A DNA stretch of 18,707 nucleotides from Promethearchaeota archaeon (GTDB lineage: Archaea; Asgardarchaeota; Lokiarchaeia; Sigynarchaeales; SOKP01). The notes below the pieces were generated by a model that was not told the origin of the DNA, did not search any database, and saw only the letters and a list, made by a program, of their open reading frames with translations. This document shows, piece after piece, positions 1 to 7,631 of the stretch. Location of the stretch: contig JAEOTW010000187.1 in assembly GCA_016839655.1 (NCBI GenBank), forward strand, positions 1 through 18,707. Direction: 5' to 3'. The position numbers and the translations under genes were made by a program. How positions within the stretch are numbered: position 1 is the stretch's first letter; every line of letters begins with the position of its first letter.

Positions 1-357
1 ATGATTTAAAACTGAATTAGTAGCATCTTTTCGAAGGTCATGGACTACATATCCAATTGCTTTTGCGGCATTTCTTTGCCTAAAGTAATTGAATATAAAA
101 CTTGAAATGTTTAATACTAGAATTAGTGATATTAAAAGGAGGAAATAAGTAAAATCACTATGAAATTGCAAATTATTAATCGCAATAGAAGTGATAAGTG
201 GGACAAAAGCAGACGTTGGTGAAGAAACAGTCAGAAAGAGAATAGTAATTGCCATATATTTTTTATAGGGGGTGAAATATGAAAATATTCTTTTTAATAA
301 TACCCTGTCCTTGTATTTTCTATCGTATTCCTCAGCTTCTAAACCTACCCATCCCAT
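1..357 (-). CDS. ABC exporter half-transporter, N-terminal part (truncated by window edge)
   Basis: About 119 codons are visible, reading from the ATG at 357-355 to the window edge without a stop. The start reads MGWVGLEAEEYDRKYKDRV, then LLKRIFSYFTPYKKYMAIT leads into a hydrophobic helix, a second hydrophobic stretch (FTYFLLLISLILVLNISSF) and a charged stretch resembling the first cytoplasmic loop (VVHDLRKDATNSVLNH). This is the normal opening of an ABC type-1 exporter transmembrane domain. The nucleotide-binding domain would lie left of the window. The start is one base after the TGA of the upstream 610-aa half-transporter, and an AGGTGA ribosome site lies about 8 nt before the ATG inside that gene. 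This implies one mRNA and probably one heterodimer. Substrate is unknown. Confidence 0.85.
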   Translation of the reverse strand, partial: MGWVGLEAEEYDRKYKDRVLLKRIFSYFTPYKKYMAITILFLTVSSPTSAFVPLITSIAINNLQFHSDFTYFLLLISLILVLNISSFIFNYFRQRNAAKAIGYVVHDLRKDATNSVLNH

Positions 358-358
358 T

Positions 359-2191
359 TCAAATTTCACCTTTTAATAGTTTTTCTTCATCTAAATCAAA
401 CTTTTTAACGAAAATTTTACGATACTCATCAGATGTTGAAAGAAGTTCCTCATGAGTACCAAATGCATCGATTTCACCATTTTTCAAAACAATTATTAGA
501 TCGGCCCATCTAATTTGGCTTAAGCGATGAGTAATAAGAAATGTTGTTCTATTCTTCAAGATATTTCTAATAGCAAATTGAATTTTATCTTCAGTATTTG
601 AGTCTATAGCAGATGTTGAATCATCTAGGATAAGTATTTTGGGATTTGACAGAAAGGCACGAGCTATAGCTATTCTCTGTCTTTCACCTCCACTTAATTG
701 AACTCCTCTCTCGCCTATTTCTTGGTTATATCCCTCGGGTAAGTTGGAAATGAATTCATGCGCTTGAGCCTGTTTAGCTGCAGTAGTCACTTCTTCAAGT
801 GTGCTTACTCTCCCAAAATTTATGTTATCAATTACAGAAAATGAAAATAAAAAAACATCTTGTTCTATATAGGAGATTTGATCTCGCAGCGATTTAAGAG
901 AATAGTCTCTGATATCGTAATTATCAATCAAAATTCTACCCTCCGAAACGTCAAATAACCTTGAGATCAATTTTGTCAGAGTAGATTTACCAGAACCAGT
1001 TACTCCTACAATAGCTACAGTTTGACCAGGTTTAAGTTCAAATGAAATATTCTTTAAAACATATTTATCGCTTCCAGGATACTTAAATGAGACTTCATCA
1101 AATATTATTGCCCCTTCTATTTCTTTTTTAATCCCTTCCAAATTTTCATCAATTTCTGTAGTTTGATTCATCAGATCAAGTAGTCTTTTAGCACTTGAAC
1201 CTGCTAACTTGATAATTGCAAATACGAAAATGGAGATAAAAGTTGGAAACCTTAATAATCCTAATAACGCCAAGTAGGACAGAATTTGCCCAATATTAAT
1301 AATTCCATTTAAATAGAGAATAAGGGAATGAGTAAACGCAATTGTAATAGTTATACCCAAGAAAAGAATAGGATAGTATTTAGCCATTATTTTTCCTTGT
1401 TCTATGTACGCGTCTTTATAATTACTCACATGAGTCATATACTTGTCTAATTCATACAGTTCATTTGTAGATCCTTTTACCACATCGATCCCGGACAAAG
1501 TTTCATTTAGGGTAGCATTTATCATACCAAATTCCATTCTTAAATTCCCTGTAACTGGAGAAAGTTTTCTATTATATGATCTTAAGGTTATTATGAATAG
1601 TATCGTAAAGCAAATTGGTTCTAAAATTAATTCCAAAGGATAAAAGGCAATTATAAAGAATAATGGGATAATAAGAGAGGTAAATGATTCTAAAATTAGT
1701 GATACAGCAGGACTCATTAAAAAATTCAACATCCTCACATCATCAGTAGCTCGTGCCATTAAATCTCCAATTTTTTGTTTATCATGGAATGATTGACTTT
1801 TACCTAAAAGATTGGTATAAAACTCCCTTCTAGTATCTCTTTCTAACCTTTGAGCTAATAATTCTCTCTGCATGTAATTTATTAATCTGAAAATGGGAGT
1901 TAATAAGCCCAAAATTAGGATAATAATTGTAAAAAAGAGGAGAATTCCGAAATTAGCACTTAAAAACTCCTCAACAGCTACTCCAATTACAACTGATATT
2001 ATAGAAGCAAGAATGGACGCGAATATTGTTGTAAATAAAACAATAATTATAAAATATTTATTTGATCCACTAAAGATATGAGCAAATATCCATCTTCGTG
2101 GTCCTTTTCTTCGAGCTTTTTCAAAAGGATCCTTTCCTAGAGAAAATTCTACAAAATGAGTATTTAGTATAATATTTTTCCTATTCTTCAT
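359..2191 (-). CDS. ABC exporter half-transporter with Asp in place of the catalytic Glu
   Basis: A 610-aa half-transporter: an N-terminal membrane domain with roughly six hydrophobic segments (about residues 45-330) fused to an ATPase domain (about 360-600). Visible motifs are Walker A GVTGSGKST (396-404), Q-loop Q444, signature LSGGE (499-503), Walker B ILILDD (519-524), D-loop SAID and switch His555. The residue after the Walker B aspartate is Asp524, where active ATPases carry Glu. In heterodimeric exporters such as TM287/288 and BmrCD this substitution marks the degenerate ATP site, which fits the second half-transporter gene starting one base downstream. The N-terminus carries about 40 residues before the first membrane segment. 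It probably pumps lipids, drugs or peptides out of the cytoplasm; the substrate cannot be read from sequence. The ATG at 2191 is the first start in the frame and has no obvious SD. Confidence 0.93.
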   Translation of the reverse strand: MKNRKNIILNTHFVEFSLGKDPFEKARRKGPRRWIFAHIFSGSNKYFIIIVLFTTIFASILASIISVVIGVAVEEFLSANFGILLFFTIIILILGLLTPIFRLINYMQRELLAQRLERDTRREFYTNLLGKSQSFHDKQKIGDLMARATDDVRMLNFLMSPAVSLILESFTSLIIPLFFIIAFYPLELILEPICFTILFIITLRSYNRKLSPVTGNLRMEFGMINATLNETLSGIDVVKGSTNELYELDKYMTHVSNYKDAYIEQGKIMAKYYPILFLGITITIAFTHSLILYLNGIINIGQILSYLALLGLLRFPTFISIFVFAIIKLAGSSAKRLLDLMNQTTEIDENLEGIKKEIEGAIIFDEVSFKYPGSDKYVLKNISFELKPGQTVAIVGVTGSGKSTLTKLISRLFDVSEGRILIDNYDIRDYSLKSLRDQISYIEQDVFLFSFSVIDNINFGRVSTLEEVTTAAKQAQAHEFISNLPEGYNQEIGERGVQLSGGERQRIAIARAFLSNPKILILDDSTSAIDSNTEDKIQFAIRNILKNRTTFLITHRLSQIRWADLIIVLKNGEIDAFGTHEELLSTSDEYRKIFVKKFDLDEEKLLKGEI

Positions 2192-2500
2192 TTTTAAGTA
2201 AAAATATTTTGTACATATGTTAACTCTCGTGGTATTATTTTTGAAATGTATGATAATTAATAGATTTATTATATATAAACTATAAATCGATTAGAGGGAA
2301 TTCTAGAGTTATCATTTTATATAAAATTCTAAGAATGACAATTAGTGTGATGTAAAAAATTTCATCGAAATGTTTCCAAAATTTTGAGAACAGAATTTGT
2401 ACACAAAAACTGTAAACGATATTAACCGATTAATAAAACCGACAAAATTCTATGAAATATTAAAGCATTATTTAAATATTTGAAGTTTTATAAAATAATT
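2192..2500. other. AT-rich intergenic region upstream of the ABC operon
   Basis: No convincing gene. A minus-strand TATA-like stretch (TTATATATAAT) lies at about 2267-2280 and could serve the ABC operon with a leader of some 55 nt; a weaker candidate (ACATATGTAC) lies at 2211-2220. A perfect 14-bp palindrome, ATTTTATATAAAAT, lies at 2314-2327. It may be a chance product of the high A+T content. The right end holds the promoter of the small plus-strand gene at 2501. Confidence 0.4.
2471..2480 (+). promoter_or_regulatory. TATA box of the 46-codon gene
   Basis: TTTAAATATT lies 21-30 nt before the GTG at 2501, the expected archaeal distance from TATA box to transcription start. The transcript would begin at or beside the start codon (leaderless). 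Placement is seen in sequence; activity is inferred. Confidence 0.5.
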
Positions 2501-2641
2501 GTGTCTGATGAAGAAATTTCGTATGATGTCAGGTTGGAAGAAGAATTTGAGAAATTAAAGCTTAAAATCTGGTTGTTAGAAGAATTACAACTCATACCAA
2601 AAGAGTATCATTCACAAATAATTAGGAATGCAAGAACTTAA
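2501..2641 (+). CDS. Small 46-aa charged helical protein, GTG start
   Basis: An open frame from GTG at 2501 to TAA at 2639-2641, shorter than usual gene-calling cut-offs. It begins (V/M)SDEEISYDVRLEEEFEKL, continues through KLKIWLLEELQLIPKEYH, and ends SQIIRNART. The composition is that of a real soluble protein: an acidic N-terminus, an amphipathic Glu/Lys/Leu helix and a basic tail. Support comes from a TATA element centred about 26 nt before the GTG, consistent with a leaderless mRNA, and from its position in an otherwise empty gap. There is no SD. The downstream gene (2679-2933) is on the opposite strand and converges on it. The family is not recognised. Such short helix-rich proteins can be regulators or adaptors of a larger partner, but nothing here shows which. 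It could still be a chance frame. Confidence 0.5.
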   Translation: MSDEEISYDVRLEEEFEKLKLKIWLLEELQLIPKEYHSQIIRNART

Positions 2642-2678
2642 TAAAGAGTCAAATTTCCTTAATTTTTTCTCTATATTC

Positions 2679-2933
2679 TTAGCCAGTATAATTCTTATTA
2701 GTGCTAATTAAAGTAGTAGTCGCTTCTATCCACTCAGATAATTCGTGATCATTTCTACAGTATGATACAATTTCATCTAAATCCTCAAGGTTAATGAATT
2801 TGCACTCAATTAATAAATCCCAGCCGCCATATATAGGTGTAACATAGGTAATGCTCCAATCTTTATTATTATTTTGAGGTTTCAATCCTTTTAATTTTTC
2901 TGTGACTTTCCACTGAGTGCTGATTATTTTCAA
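2679..2933 (-). CDS. Stand-alone Lrp/AsnC-type RAM (ligand-binding) domain protein
   Basis: An 84-aa protein from a TTG start. The pattern VTPIYGGWDLLIECKF, then about 15 residues, then a helix (LEDLDEIVSYCRND) and a final strand WIEATTTLISTNKNY, matches the RAM domain of Lrp/AsnC regulators: glycine turn then 'G-x-Y/W-D-L', followed by a 'T-x-T-x-I' strand. The helix-turn-helix domain is absent. Stand-alone RAM proteins are common in archaea. They form beta-sandwich oligomers that bind amino acids and may modulate full-length Lrp proteins. The TTG is favoured because AATATATTAT lies 22-31 nt upstream, as expected for a leaderless transcript. The frame stays open about 27 codons further upstream but offers no ATG or GTG. 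It follows carAB on the same strand after 170 bp, so a role in sensing an amino acid linked to arginine/pyrimidine supply is possible but unproven. Confidence 0.68.
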   Translation of the reverse strand: MKIISTQWKVTEKLKGLKPQNNNKDWSITYVTPIYGGWDLLIECKFINLEDLDEIVSYCRNDHELSEWIEATTTLISTNKNYTG

Positions 2934-2954
2934 CCGAATTAAAATGTATCCACG

Positions 2955-2964
2955 ATAATATATT
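2955..2964 (-). promoter_or_regulatory. TATA box of the RAM-domain gene
   Basis: On the minus strand AATATATTAT is centred about 27 nt before the TTG at 2933. This supports both the unusual start codon and an own promoter independent of carAB. Confidence 0.5.
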
Positions 2965-3103
2965 AGTTTTACACCTAAGTATTTACTTTTCTTCTTATTT
3001 TCCAGTAGTTGTAATAATTTTTAATATTCTTTTTAGGATATTTCAAGATTTCTATTTTAATTTTCTAATTTTATGGGTAGATCATAAAAATAATCAAATT
3101 GGT

Positions 3104-5836
3104 CTACCAGTATATTTCTTTTAATGTATTATGATACTCGTTAAGGGATTTAATCTCAACTTCTTTTCTTCGAATTTTTTCAATAGCATTAATTAAGGCT
3201 TCAGCAAGTTGTAAGTTAATGATCACAGGTAAATTATAATCTACTGCCATTCTTCTGATTTTATACTCATCTTCCATTATCGTCCTGAATTTACCCTCTA
3301 CAGTAGTAGGGAGAGGAATATTTATTACTAAGTCAATTGCTCCATTTTGTAGACATCCCATTATGTTTGGTTCTAGACCATATTCATGGATTTTATAAAG
3401 TTTAACCGCATAAATTCCATTATCTTTTAAAGCAAGAGCAGTATCCTCGGTTGCAAAAATTGTAAAGCCTAATTCTTTAAGTTTCTTGGCTAAAGGTATC
3501 ACTTGTTGTTTTAACTCTTTTCCACCTACAGAAATTAAAACATTCCCTCCTTGGATGGGAATATTCATATCGGCTGCTTCGAGTGATTTTATTAAAGCAT
3601 CTGAGAAGTCTTCTCCGATACATGCTACTTCTCCAGTAGATGCCATTTCAACACCTAAAACAGGATCAGCTTTATCAAGACGCATGAATGAGAACATTGG
3701 TGCTTTTATTGAGACATATTTACCATAAGGTAATTTCATTATTCTTTGTGGTATTTCAGCACCCATAAACACTTCAGCGGCAAGTCTCATTAAATTAATA
3801 CCTCTAGTTTTTGAAACATAGGGCATACTACGACTAGATCTAAGGTTACATTCGATTACGAACACTTCTTCATCCTTAACAAGATATTGAACATTAAATG
3901 GCCCTCTAATTTTTAATGCCAAAGCAATCTCTCTTGTATTTTTCTCGATTGCGCTAATTACATTATCAGAAACCGTTTGAGGAGGAATTGACATTGTAGC
4001 ATCGCCACTATGAACTCCTGCGTTTTCAATATGCTCTACAATTGCTCCAATAAATACTTTAGTTCCATCACATACTCCATCAGCCTCAATTTCTCTAGCA
4101 TTGGTAAAAAATTTAGTGATTACTACAGGATATTCTTGAGAAACTGCTACTGCAAGATCCAGAGTATCTCTTAATGTTCTCTCATCATACGATACTCTCA
4201 TAGCAGCACCACTTAAAACATATGATGGACGAACTAATACAGGATATCCAACTTCTTTCGCAAATTTGAATGCTTCATTCTTATTTGTCAACATACTCCA
4301 TTGAGGTTGTTTTATTTTCAATTGATCTAGTAAGTTACTGAATTTTGAACGGTCTTCTGCCATGTCAATTCTACTTCCATGAGTTCCTAATACATTTAAA
4401 TTGACTTTTCTAAAAAATTCTGAATATTTAGAGAATTTTGCGGCAAGATTTTGGGCGATTTGACCTCCTACAGAAACAACTATACCTTCAGCTTTTTCAA
4501 GTTCAACTATATCCAATACTCGTTCTCCTGATAATTCTTCAAAATAAAGTTTATCTGAAGTATCGTAGTCAGTAGATACAGTTTCTGGATTGTAATTGAT
4601 CATAATTGCTTGGTCAACTCCTAGTTTCTTTAAACCCCAGAGACAATTTACTGAACCCCAATCAAATTCTACTGAGGCTCCAATGCGATAGGTACCAGAG
4701 CCTAGAACTATAACTTTTTTAAGTTTTTGATTGTTCTCTTGCTTAAAGTTAATGTCGTGCTCAGATGCAGCATAGGTCATATAGAGATAATTAGTAATGG
4801 CAGGCCATTCGGCTGCTAAAGTGTCAATCCTTTTTACATAAGGCTGGATTTGATACTTTCTCTTTAATATCTGTCTTATTGTAATTACATCTAATCCCAT
4901 TATTTTTGCGATTTGTCCATCAGAAAATCCAAATCGCTTAGCACGTTCAAACCAAAAAAGTTTTTCTTCATCACTGGCTTTTAAAAAGTCTATTGTCTTC
5001 AATCCTTTTTCAATATCAAGAATATTTTTTATTTTGTACAGAAACCATTTATCAATCCGAGAAAGTTGATATATCTCATCAATAGAGATTCCTTGGTTTA
5101 TTGCTTCTACGATTCTAAAGACACGTAAATCTGTAGGATTAGCTATCGTAAATTTTAATTCATTAATATCTTTAATAGGTTTAATTTCATTCCCAACTAA
5201 TCCCTTCACTCCGATATCTAACATTCTTAATGCCTTTTGAAGAACTTCCTCAAAAGTTCGACCAATAGACATTACTTCACCCACAGATTTCATTTGAGAG
5301 CCGATTTTTCTATCAACTCTTTGGAATTTAGTCAAATCCCATCGAGGAATTTTTAATACAAGATAATCTAAAGCAGGCTCAAAACAAGCTGTTGTTATAC
5401 CTGTTATTTTATTTTTAAGTTCAGGTAAAGTGTAACCAATAGCTAATTTCGCTGCTATATAAGCTAATGGATATCCTGTAGCCTTTGATGCTAATGCAGA
5501 AGAGCGAGAAAGGCGTGCATTTACTTCTATTGCTCTAAATTCTTTTGAAAATGGATCCAATCCATATTGAATATTACATTCACCAATTATTCCGAGATTT
5601 CTAATAACACGTATAGACGCTGAACGTAACATCTGGTATTCTTCATTTGTTAAAGTTTGACTAGGAGCTACTACAATAGATTCTCCTGTATGGATCCCAA
5701 CAGGATCAAAATTTTCCATATTACAATTTATAAAACAATTGTCTTCAGCATCTCTTACTACTTCATATTCAATTTCCTTCCAACCCCATATACTTTCTTC
5801 AATTAATATTTGATGAATTCGTGATTGAGCAAGTCC
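3104..5836 (-). CDS. carB: Carbamoyl-phosphate synthase large subunit, main part after the frameshift
   Basis: This carries about 910 of the roughly 1104 residues of CarB, which makes carbamoyl phosphate from bicarbonate, ATP and ammonia channelled from CarA. The first ATG in this frame is at 5719, but 39 further codons upstream (…EESIWGWKEIEYEVVRD…) are clearly CarB, so coding runs to the shift at 5836. In order: the rest of the first ATP-grasp domain (GIHTGESIVVAPSQTL, EVNARLSRSSALASKATGYP), the oligomerisation helices, the second synthetase half (VIVLGSGTYRIGASVEFDW, NPETVSTDYDTSD, RPSYVLSGAAM, VIECNLRSSRSMPYVSKT) and a C-terminal MGS-like allosteric domain (LGFTIFATEDTALALKDNG). The wording resembles eukaryotic CAD/CPS II more than E. 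coli CarB, for example KIPRWDLTKF and IDTLAAEWPAITNYLYMTY. On its own it would lack part of the first ATP-grasp domain. Confidence 0.93.
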   Translation of the reverse strand, partial: GLAQSRIHQILIEESIWGWKEIEYEVVRDAEDNCFINCNMENFDPVGIHTGESIVVAPSQTLTNEEYQMLRSASIRVIRNLGIIGECNIQYGLDPFSKEFRAIEVNARLSRSSALASKATGYPLAYIAAKLAIGYTLPELKNKITGITTACFEPALDYLVLKIPRWDLTKFQRVDRKIGSQMKSVGEVMSIGRTFEEVLQKALRMLDIGVKGLVGNEIKPIKDINELKFTIANPTDLRVFRIVEAINQGISIDEIYQLSRIDKWFLYKIKNILDIEKGLKTIDFLKASDEEKLFWFERAKRFGFSDGQIAKIMGLDVITIRQILKRKYQIQPYVKRIDTLAAEWPAITNYLYMTYAASEHDINFKQENNQKLKKVIVLGSGTYRIGASVEFDWGSVNCLWGLKKLGVDQAIMINYNPETVSTDYDTSDKLYFEELSGERVLDIVELEKAEGIVVSVGGQIAQNLAAKFSKYSEFFRKVNLNVLGTHGSRIDMAEDRSKFSNLLDQLKIKQPQWSMLTNKNEAFKFAKEVGYPVLVRPSYVLSGAAMRVSYDERTLRDTLDLAVAVSQEYPVVITKFFTNAREIEADGVCDGTKVFIGAIVEHIENAGVHSGDATMSIPPQTVSDNVISAIEKNTREIALALKIRGPFNVQYLVKDEEVFVIECNLRSSRSMPYVSKTRGINLMRLAAEVFMGAEIPQRIMKLPYGKYVSIKAPMFSFMRLDKADPVLGVEMASTGEVACIGEDFSDALIKSLEAADMNIPIQGGNVLISVGGKELKQQVIPLAKKLKELGFTIFATEDTALALKDNGIYAVKLYKIHEYGLEPNIMGCLQNGAIDLVINIPLPTTVEGKFRTIMEDEYKIRRMAVDYNLPVIINLQLAEALINAIEKIRRKEVEIKSLNEYHNTLKEIYW

Positions 5837-6417
5837 TTTTTTGCCATTTTTTCGAATTCTCGCATATTGTTACAGATACCTGACCCCCTTCCACCTAACG
5901 TATATGCTACACGAATCATACAAGGAAACCCAATTTCCTTTACAGCTTTAAGTGATTCGCTATAAGATGATACAGCGCGACTTTTACAAACTTTTACCCC
6001 CGAAACATCCATAGCTTGTACAAAAAGATCTCTATCTTCAGTAGCCTCGATAGCCTTTATCGGTGTTCCTAATACTCGAACATTATATTTTTTTAGAATT
6101 CCCAGTTCATTTAATTCAACACCCACATTTAAAGCAGTTTGACCCCCGAAAGCCAATAAAATTCCATCAGGATTCTCTTTTTTGATTATTTCTTCAACGT
6201 AATTAACATTAATTGGTAATAAATAGACTCTATCTGATAATTGAGGATCGGTTTGTATAGTTGCAATATTAGGGTTTATCAATATAGTCTCAATGCCTTC
6301 TTCCTTAAGTGCTTTGAGAACTTGAGAACCACTATAATCAAATTCCCCTGCTTGGCCTATTCTAATGCCTCCACTCCCTAAAACGAGAGCTTTTTTGATG
6401 GTTTTATCTAATGGCAT
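5803..6417 (-). CDS. carB: Carbamoyl-phosphate synthase large subunit, N-terminal part (ends early by frameshift)
   Basis: A 204-aa frame that opens CarB: VLGSGGIRIGQAGEFDYSG (nucleotide loop of the N-terminal pre-ATP-grasp domain), INPNIATIQTDPQLSDRVY, FGGQTALNVGVEL and the start of the first ATP-grasp domain (IRVAYTLGGRGSGICNN). Homology runs to about residue 194 (…EFEKMAKK). The last ten residues (DLLNHEFIKY) are out-of-frame translation before a TAA. The CarB sequence resumes in the -1 frame at the A AAA AAG heptamer (5836-5842). The ATG overlaps the TAA of carA by one base (TAATG), so translation is probably coupled. As a separate polypeptide it could not form a complete ATP-grasp site. 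It is either one part of a frameshifted product, a real disruption, or a sequencing error in a run of A. Confidence 0.92.
   Translation of the reverse strand: MPLDKTIKKALVLGSGGIRIGQAGEFDYSGSQVLKALKEEGIETILINPNIATIQTDPQLSDRVYLLPINVNYVEEIIKKENPDGILLAFGGQTALNVGVELNELGILKKYNVRVLGTPIKAIEATEDRDLFVQAMDVSGVKVCKSRAVSSYSESLKAVKEIGFPCMIRVAYTLGGRGSGICNNMREFEKMAKKDLLNHEFIKY
5836..5842 (-). other. carB: Frameshift site in carB: A AAA AAG heptamer
   Basis: On the minus strand the zero-frame codons are GCA AAA AAG GAC. This contains A AAA AAG in the correct phase for -1 slippage, the same heptamer used in E. coli dnaX. Slipping back one base gives M-A-K-K-G-L-A-Q-S and restores the CarB family sequence, with no residue lost. 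A single missing A in the six-A run would look identical. No strong downstream hairpin was recognised. Confidence 0.75.
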
Positions 6418-7583
6418 TAAGAATTCAACCCCATATTTTCTATGAATTTATCAAATAGATATAATGAGTCTAGAGGTCCTGGACATGCCTCTGGATGAAA
6501 TTGAACAGCAAAAAGTGGTTTCGATTTATGTTCAATACCTTCATTAGAGTCATCATCTATATTTCTCAGAATTTCTTTAAAACCGCCCTTTTCAAAGTCC
6601 TTTACACAGAATCCATGATTTTGGGATGTTATATAACATTTTCGTGATTGAGTATTAATAACGGTTTTATTACCACCCCGGTGGCCATATTTAAGCTTAT
6701 AAGAAGATCCTCCTGCTCCTAATGCTAAAATTTGATTTCCTAAACAAATTCCCATGGTAGGTATGCTCTGTTCAATAAGTTTTCTACTTACCATGATAGC
6801 ACTTTTGCATAATGCTGGATCTCCGGGTCCATTCGATATAAAAACACCATTAGGATTATAAGACATAATTTGATTGTATGAATAATTGTACGGTACTACA
6901 ATGACTTCTAGATTCCTATGTAGGAGATTACGTAGTATATTTAATTTAACTCCCATATCCAAAAGAACAACTTTGCCAATAGGTTTCTGTGGTTTATAAA
7001 TCAATACTTCCTTGGTTGAAACTTCACTTGACAGATTACGAAGATTAGGGTCTTCTGTACTTAGAGCAACTTGTTTTAATTCATCAATATCAATCTTCTC
7101 TCCAGAATCATACACTGCTAATACTCCTACTTGTACACCTTCCTCACGTAAAATGGTTGTAACTGCCCTTGTATCAATCCATTCAATTCCTGGAATATCT
7201 TGTTCAATTAAGAATTCATCAAGAGTTTTAATACTTTGATAATGACTTGGATGTTTACAACACTCGTTTACAACATAACCTGTTACCTTAATAGAATCTG
7301 ATTCAAAATATTTAGTAATATCATATTGATCCTTTTCCCATTGAGGAACTCCGTAGTTACCTATAAGTGGGTGAGTCATAACAACAATTTGACCCCAATA
7401 CGAAGGATCTGTTAGAGTTTCAAGATAACCTGCACCAGTCATAGTATTAAAAACAAATTCACCCGTAACAATTTTCGTAGCTCCAAATCCAATTCCTTGA
7501 AAATATCGTCCATCTTGAAGCATCAGAATAGCTGGTCTTTCTTTCTTATAGGACATTGACTCTTTTGTAAGGCTCTTCTTCAT
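6417..7583 (-). CDS. carA: Carbamoyl-phosphate synthase small (glutaminase) subunit
   Basis: A 388-aa CarA, which hydrolyses glutamine and passes ammonia to CarB. The N-terminal CPSase small-chain domain (about 17-145) carries LQDGRYFQGIGFGA, TGAGYLETLTDPSY and HPLIGNYGVP. The C-terminal class I amidotransferase (about 203-385) shows the nucleophile Cys280 in MGICLGNQ, the triad His363 and Glu365 in VQFHPEA, and the structural motifs NGPGDP and SQNHGF. All catalytic residues are present. The wording (NYGVP, PSHYQSIKTLDEFL, IPGIEWIDTRA) is closer to eukaryotic CAD/CPS II than to E. coli CarA. The ATG at 7583 is preceded by AAGG with a 6-nt spacer. A second in-frame ATG ten codons in is possible. 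It overlaps carB by one base and has its own probable promoter 35-65 nt upstream with palindromes. Confidence 0.96.
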   Translation of the reverse strand: MKKSLTKESMSYKKERPAILMLQDGRYFQGIGFGATKIVTGEFVFNTMTGAGYLETLTDPSYWGQIVVMTHPLIGNYGVPQWEKDQYDITKYFESDSIKVTGYVVNECCKHPSHYQSIKTLDEFLIEQDIPGIEWIDTRAVTTILREEGVQVGVLAVYDSGEKIDIDELKQVALSTEDPNLRNLSSEVSTKEVLIYKPQKPIGKVVLLDMGVKLNILRNLLHRNLEVIVVPYNYSYNQIMSYNPNGVFISNGPGDPALCKSAIMVSRKLIEQSIPTMGICLGNQILALGAGGSSYKLKYGHRGGNKTVINTQSRKCYITSQNHGFCVKDFEKGGFKEILRNIDDDSNEGIEHKSKPLFAVQFHPEACPGPLDSLYLFDKFIENMGLNS

Positions 7584-7598
7584 ATATATCCTTAAAAT

Positions 7599-7615
7599 AA
7601 AGATAACTTATCTTT
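7599..7615. promoter_or_regulatory. 17-bp palindrome in the carA leader, possible operator
   Basis: AAAGATAACTTATCTTT has perfect 8-bp arms around a single central base, lying between the predicted transcription start (about 7618) and the carA SD. The one-base centre makes an RNA hairpin unlikely and a dimeric-repressor site more plausible. The function is inferred; the symmetry is seen. Confidence 0.4.
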
Positions 7616-7631
7616 TTATTAAGATTATTTA

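Noticed and set aside
551..565. Membrane segment in the 950-aa protein (numbers are residues)
   Set aside because: ALRILGGIFVEVFGG is about 15 residues and contains Arg and Glu; too short and polar for a span.
1443..2081. Plus-strand frames of 62-66 aa opposite the ABC transporter
   Set aside because: They lie antisense to a strongly supported membrane-protein gene and show no domain or start signal; shadow frames.
3104..6417. The two carB frames as deliberately split subunits
   Set aside because: The break falls inside the first ATP-grasp domain, and 39 conserved codons lie upstream of the second frame's first ATG, so an independent second polypeptide would be incomplete. A frameshift explains it better.
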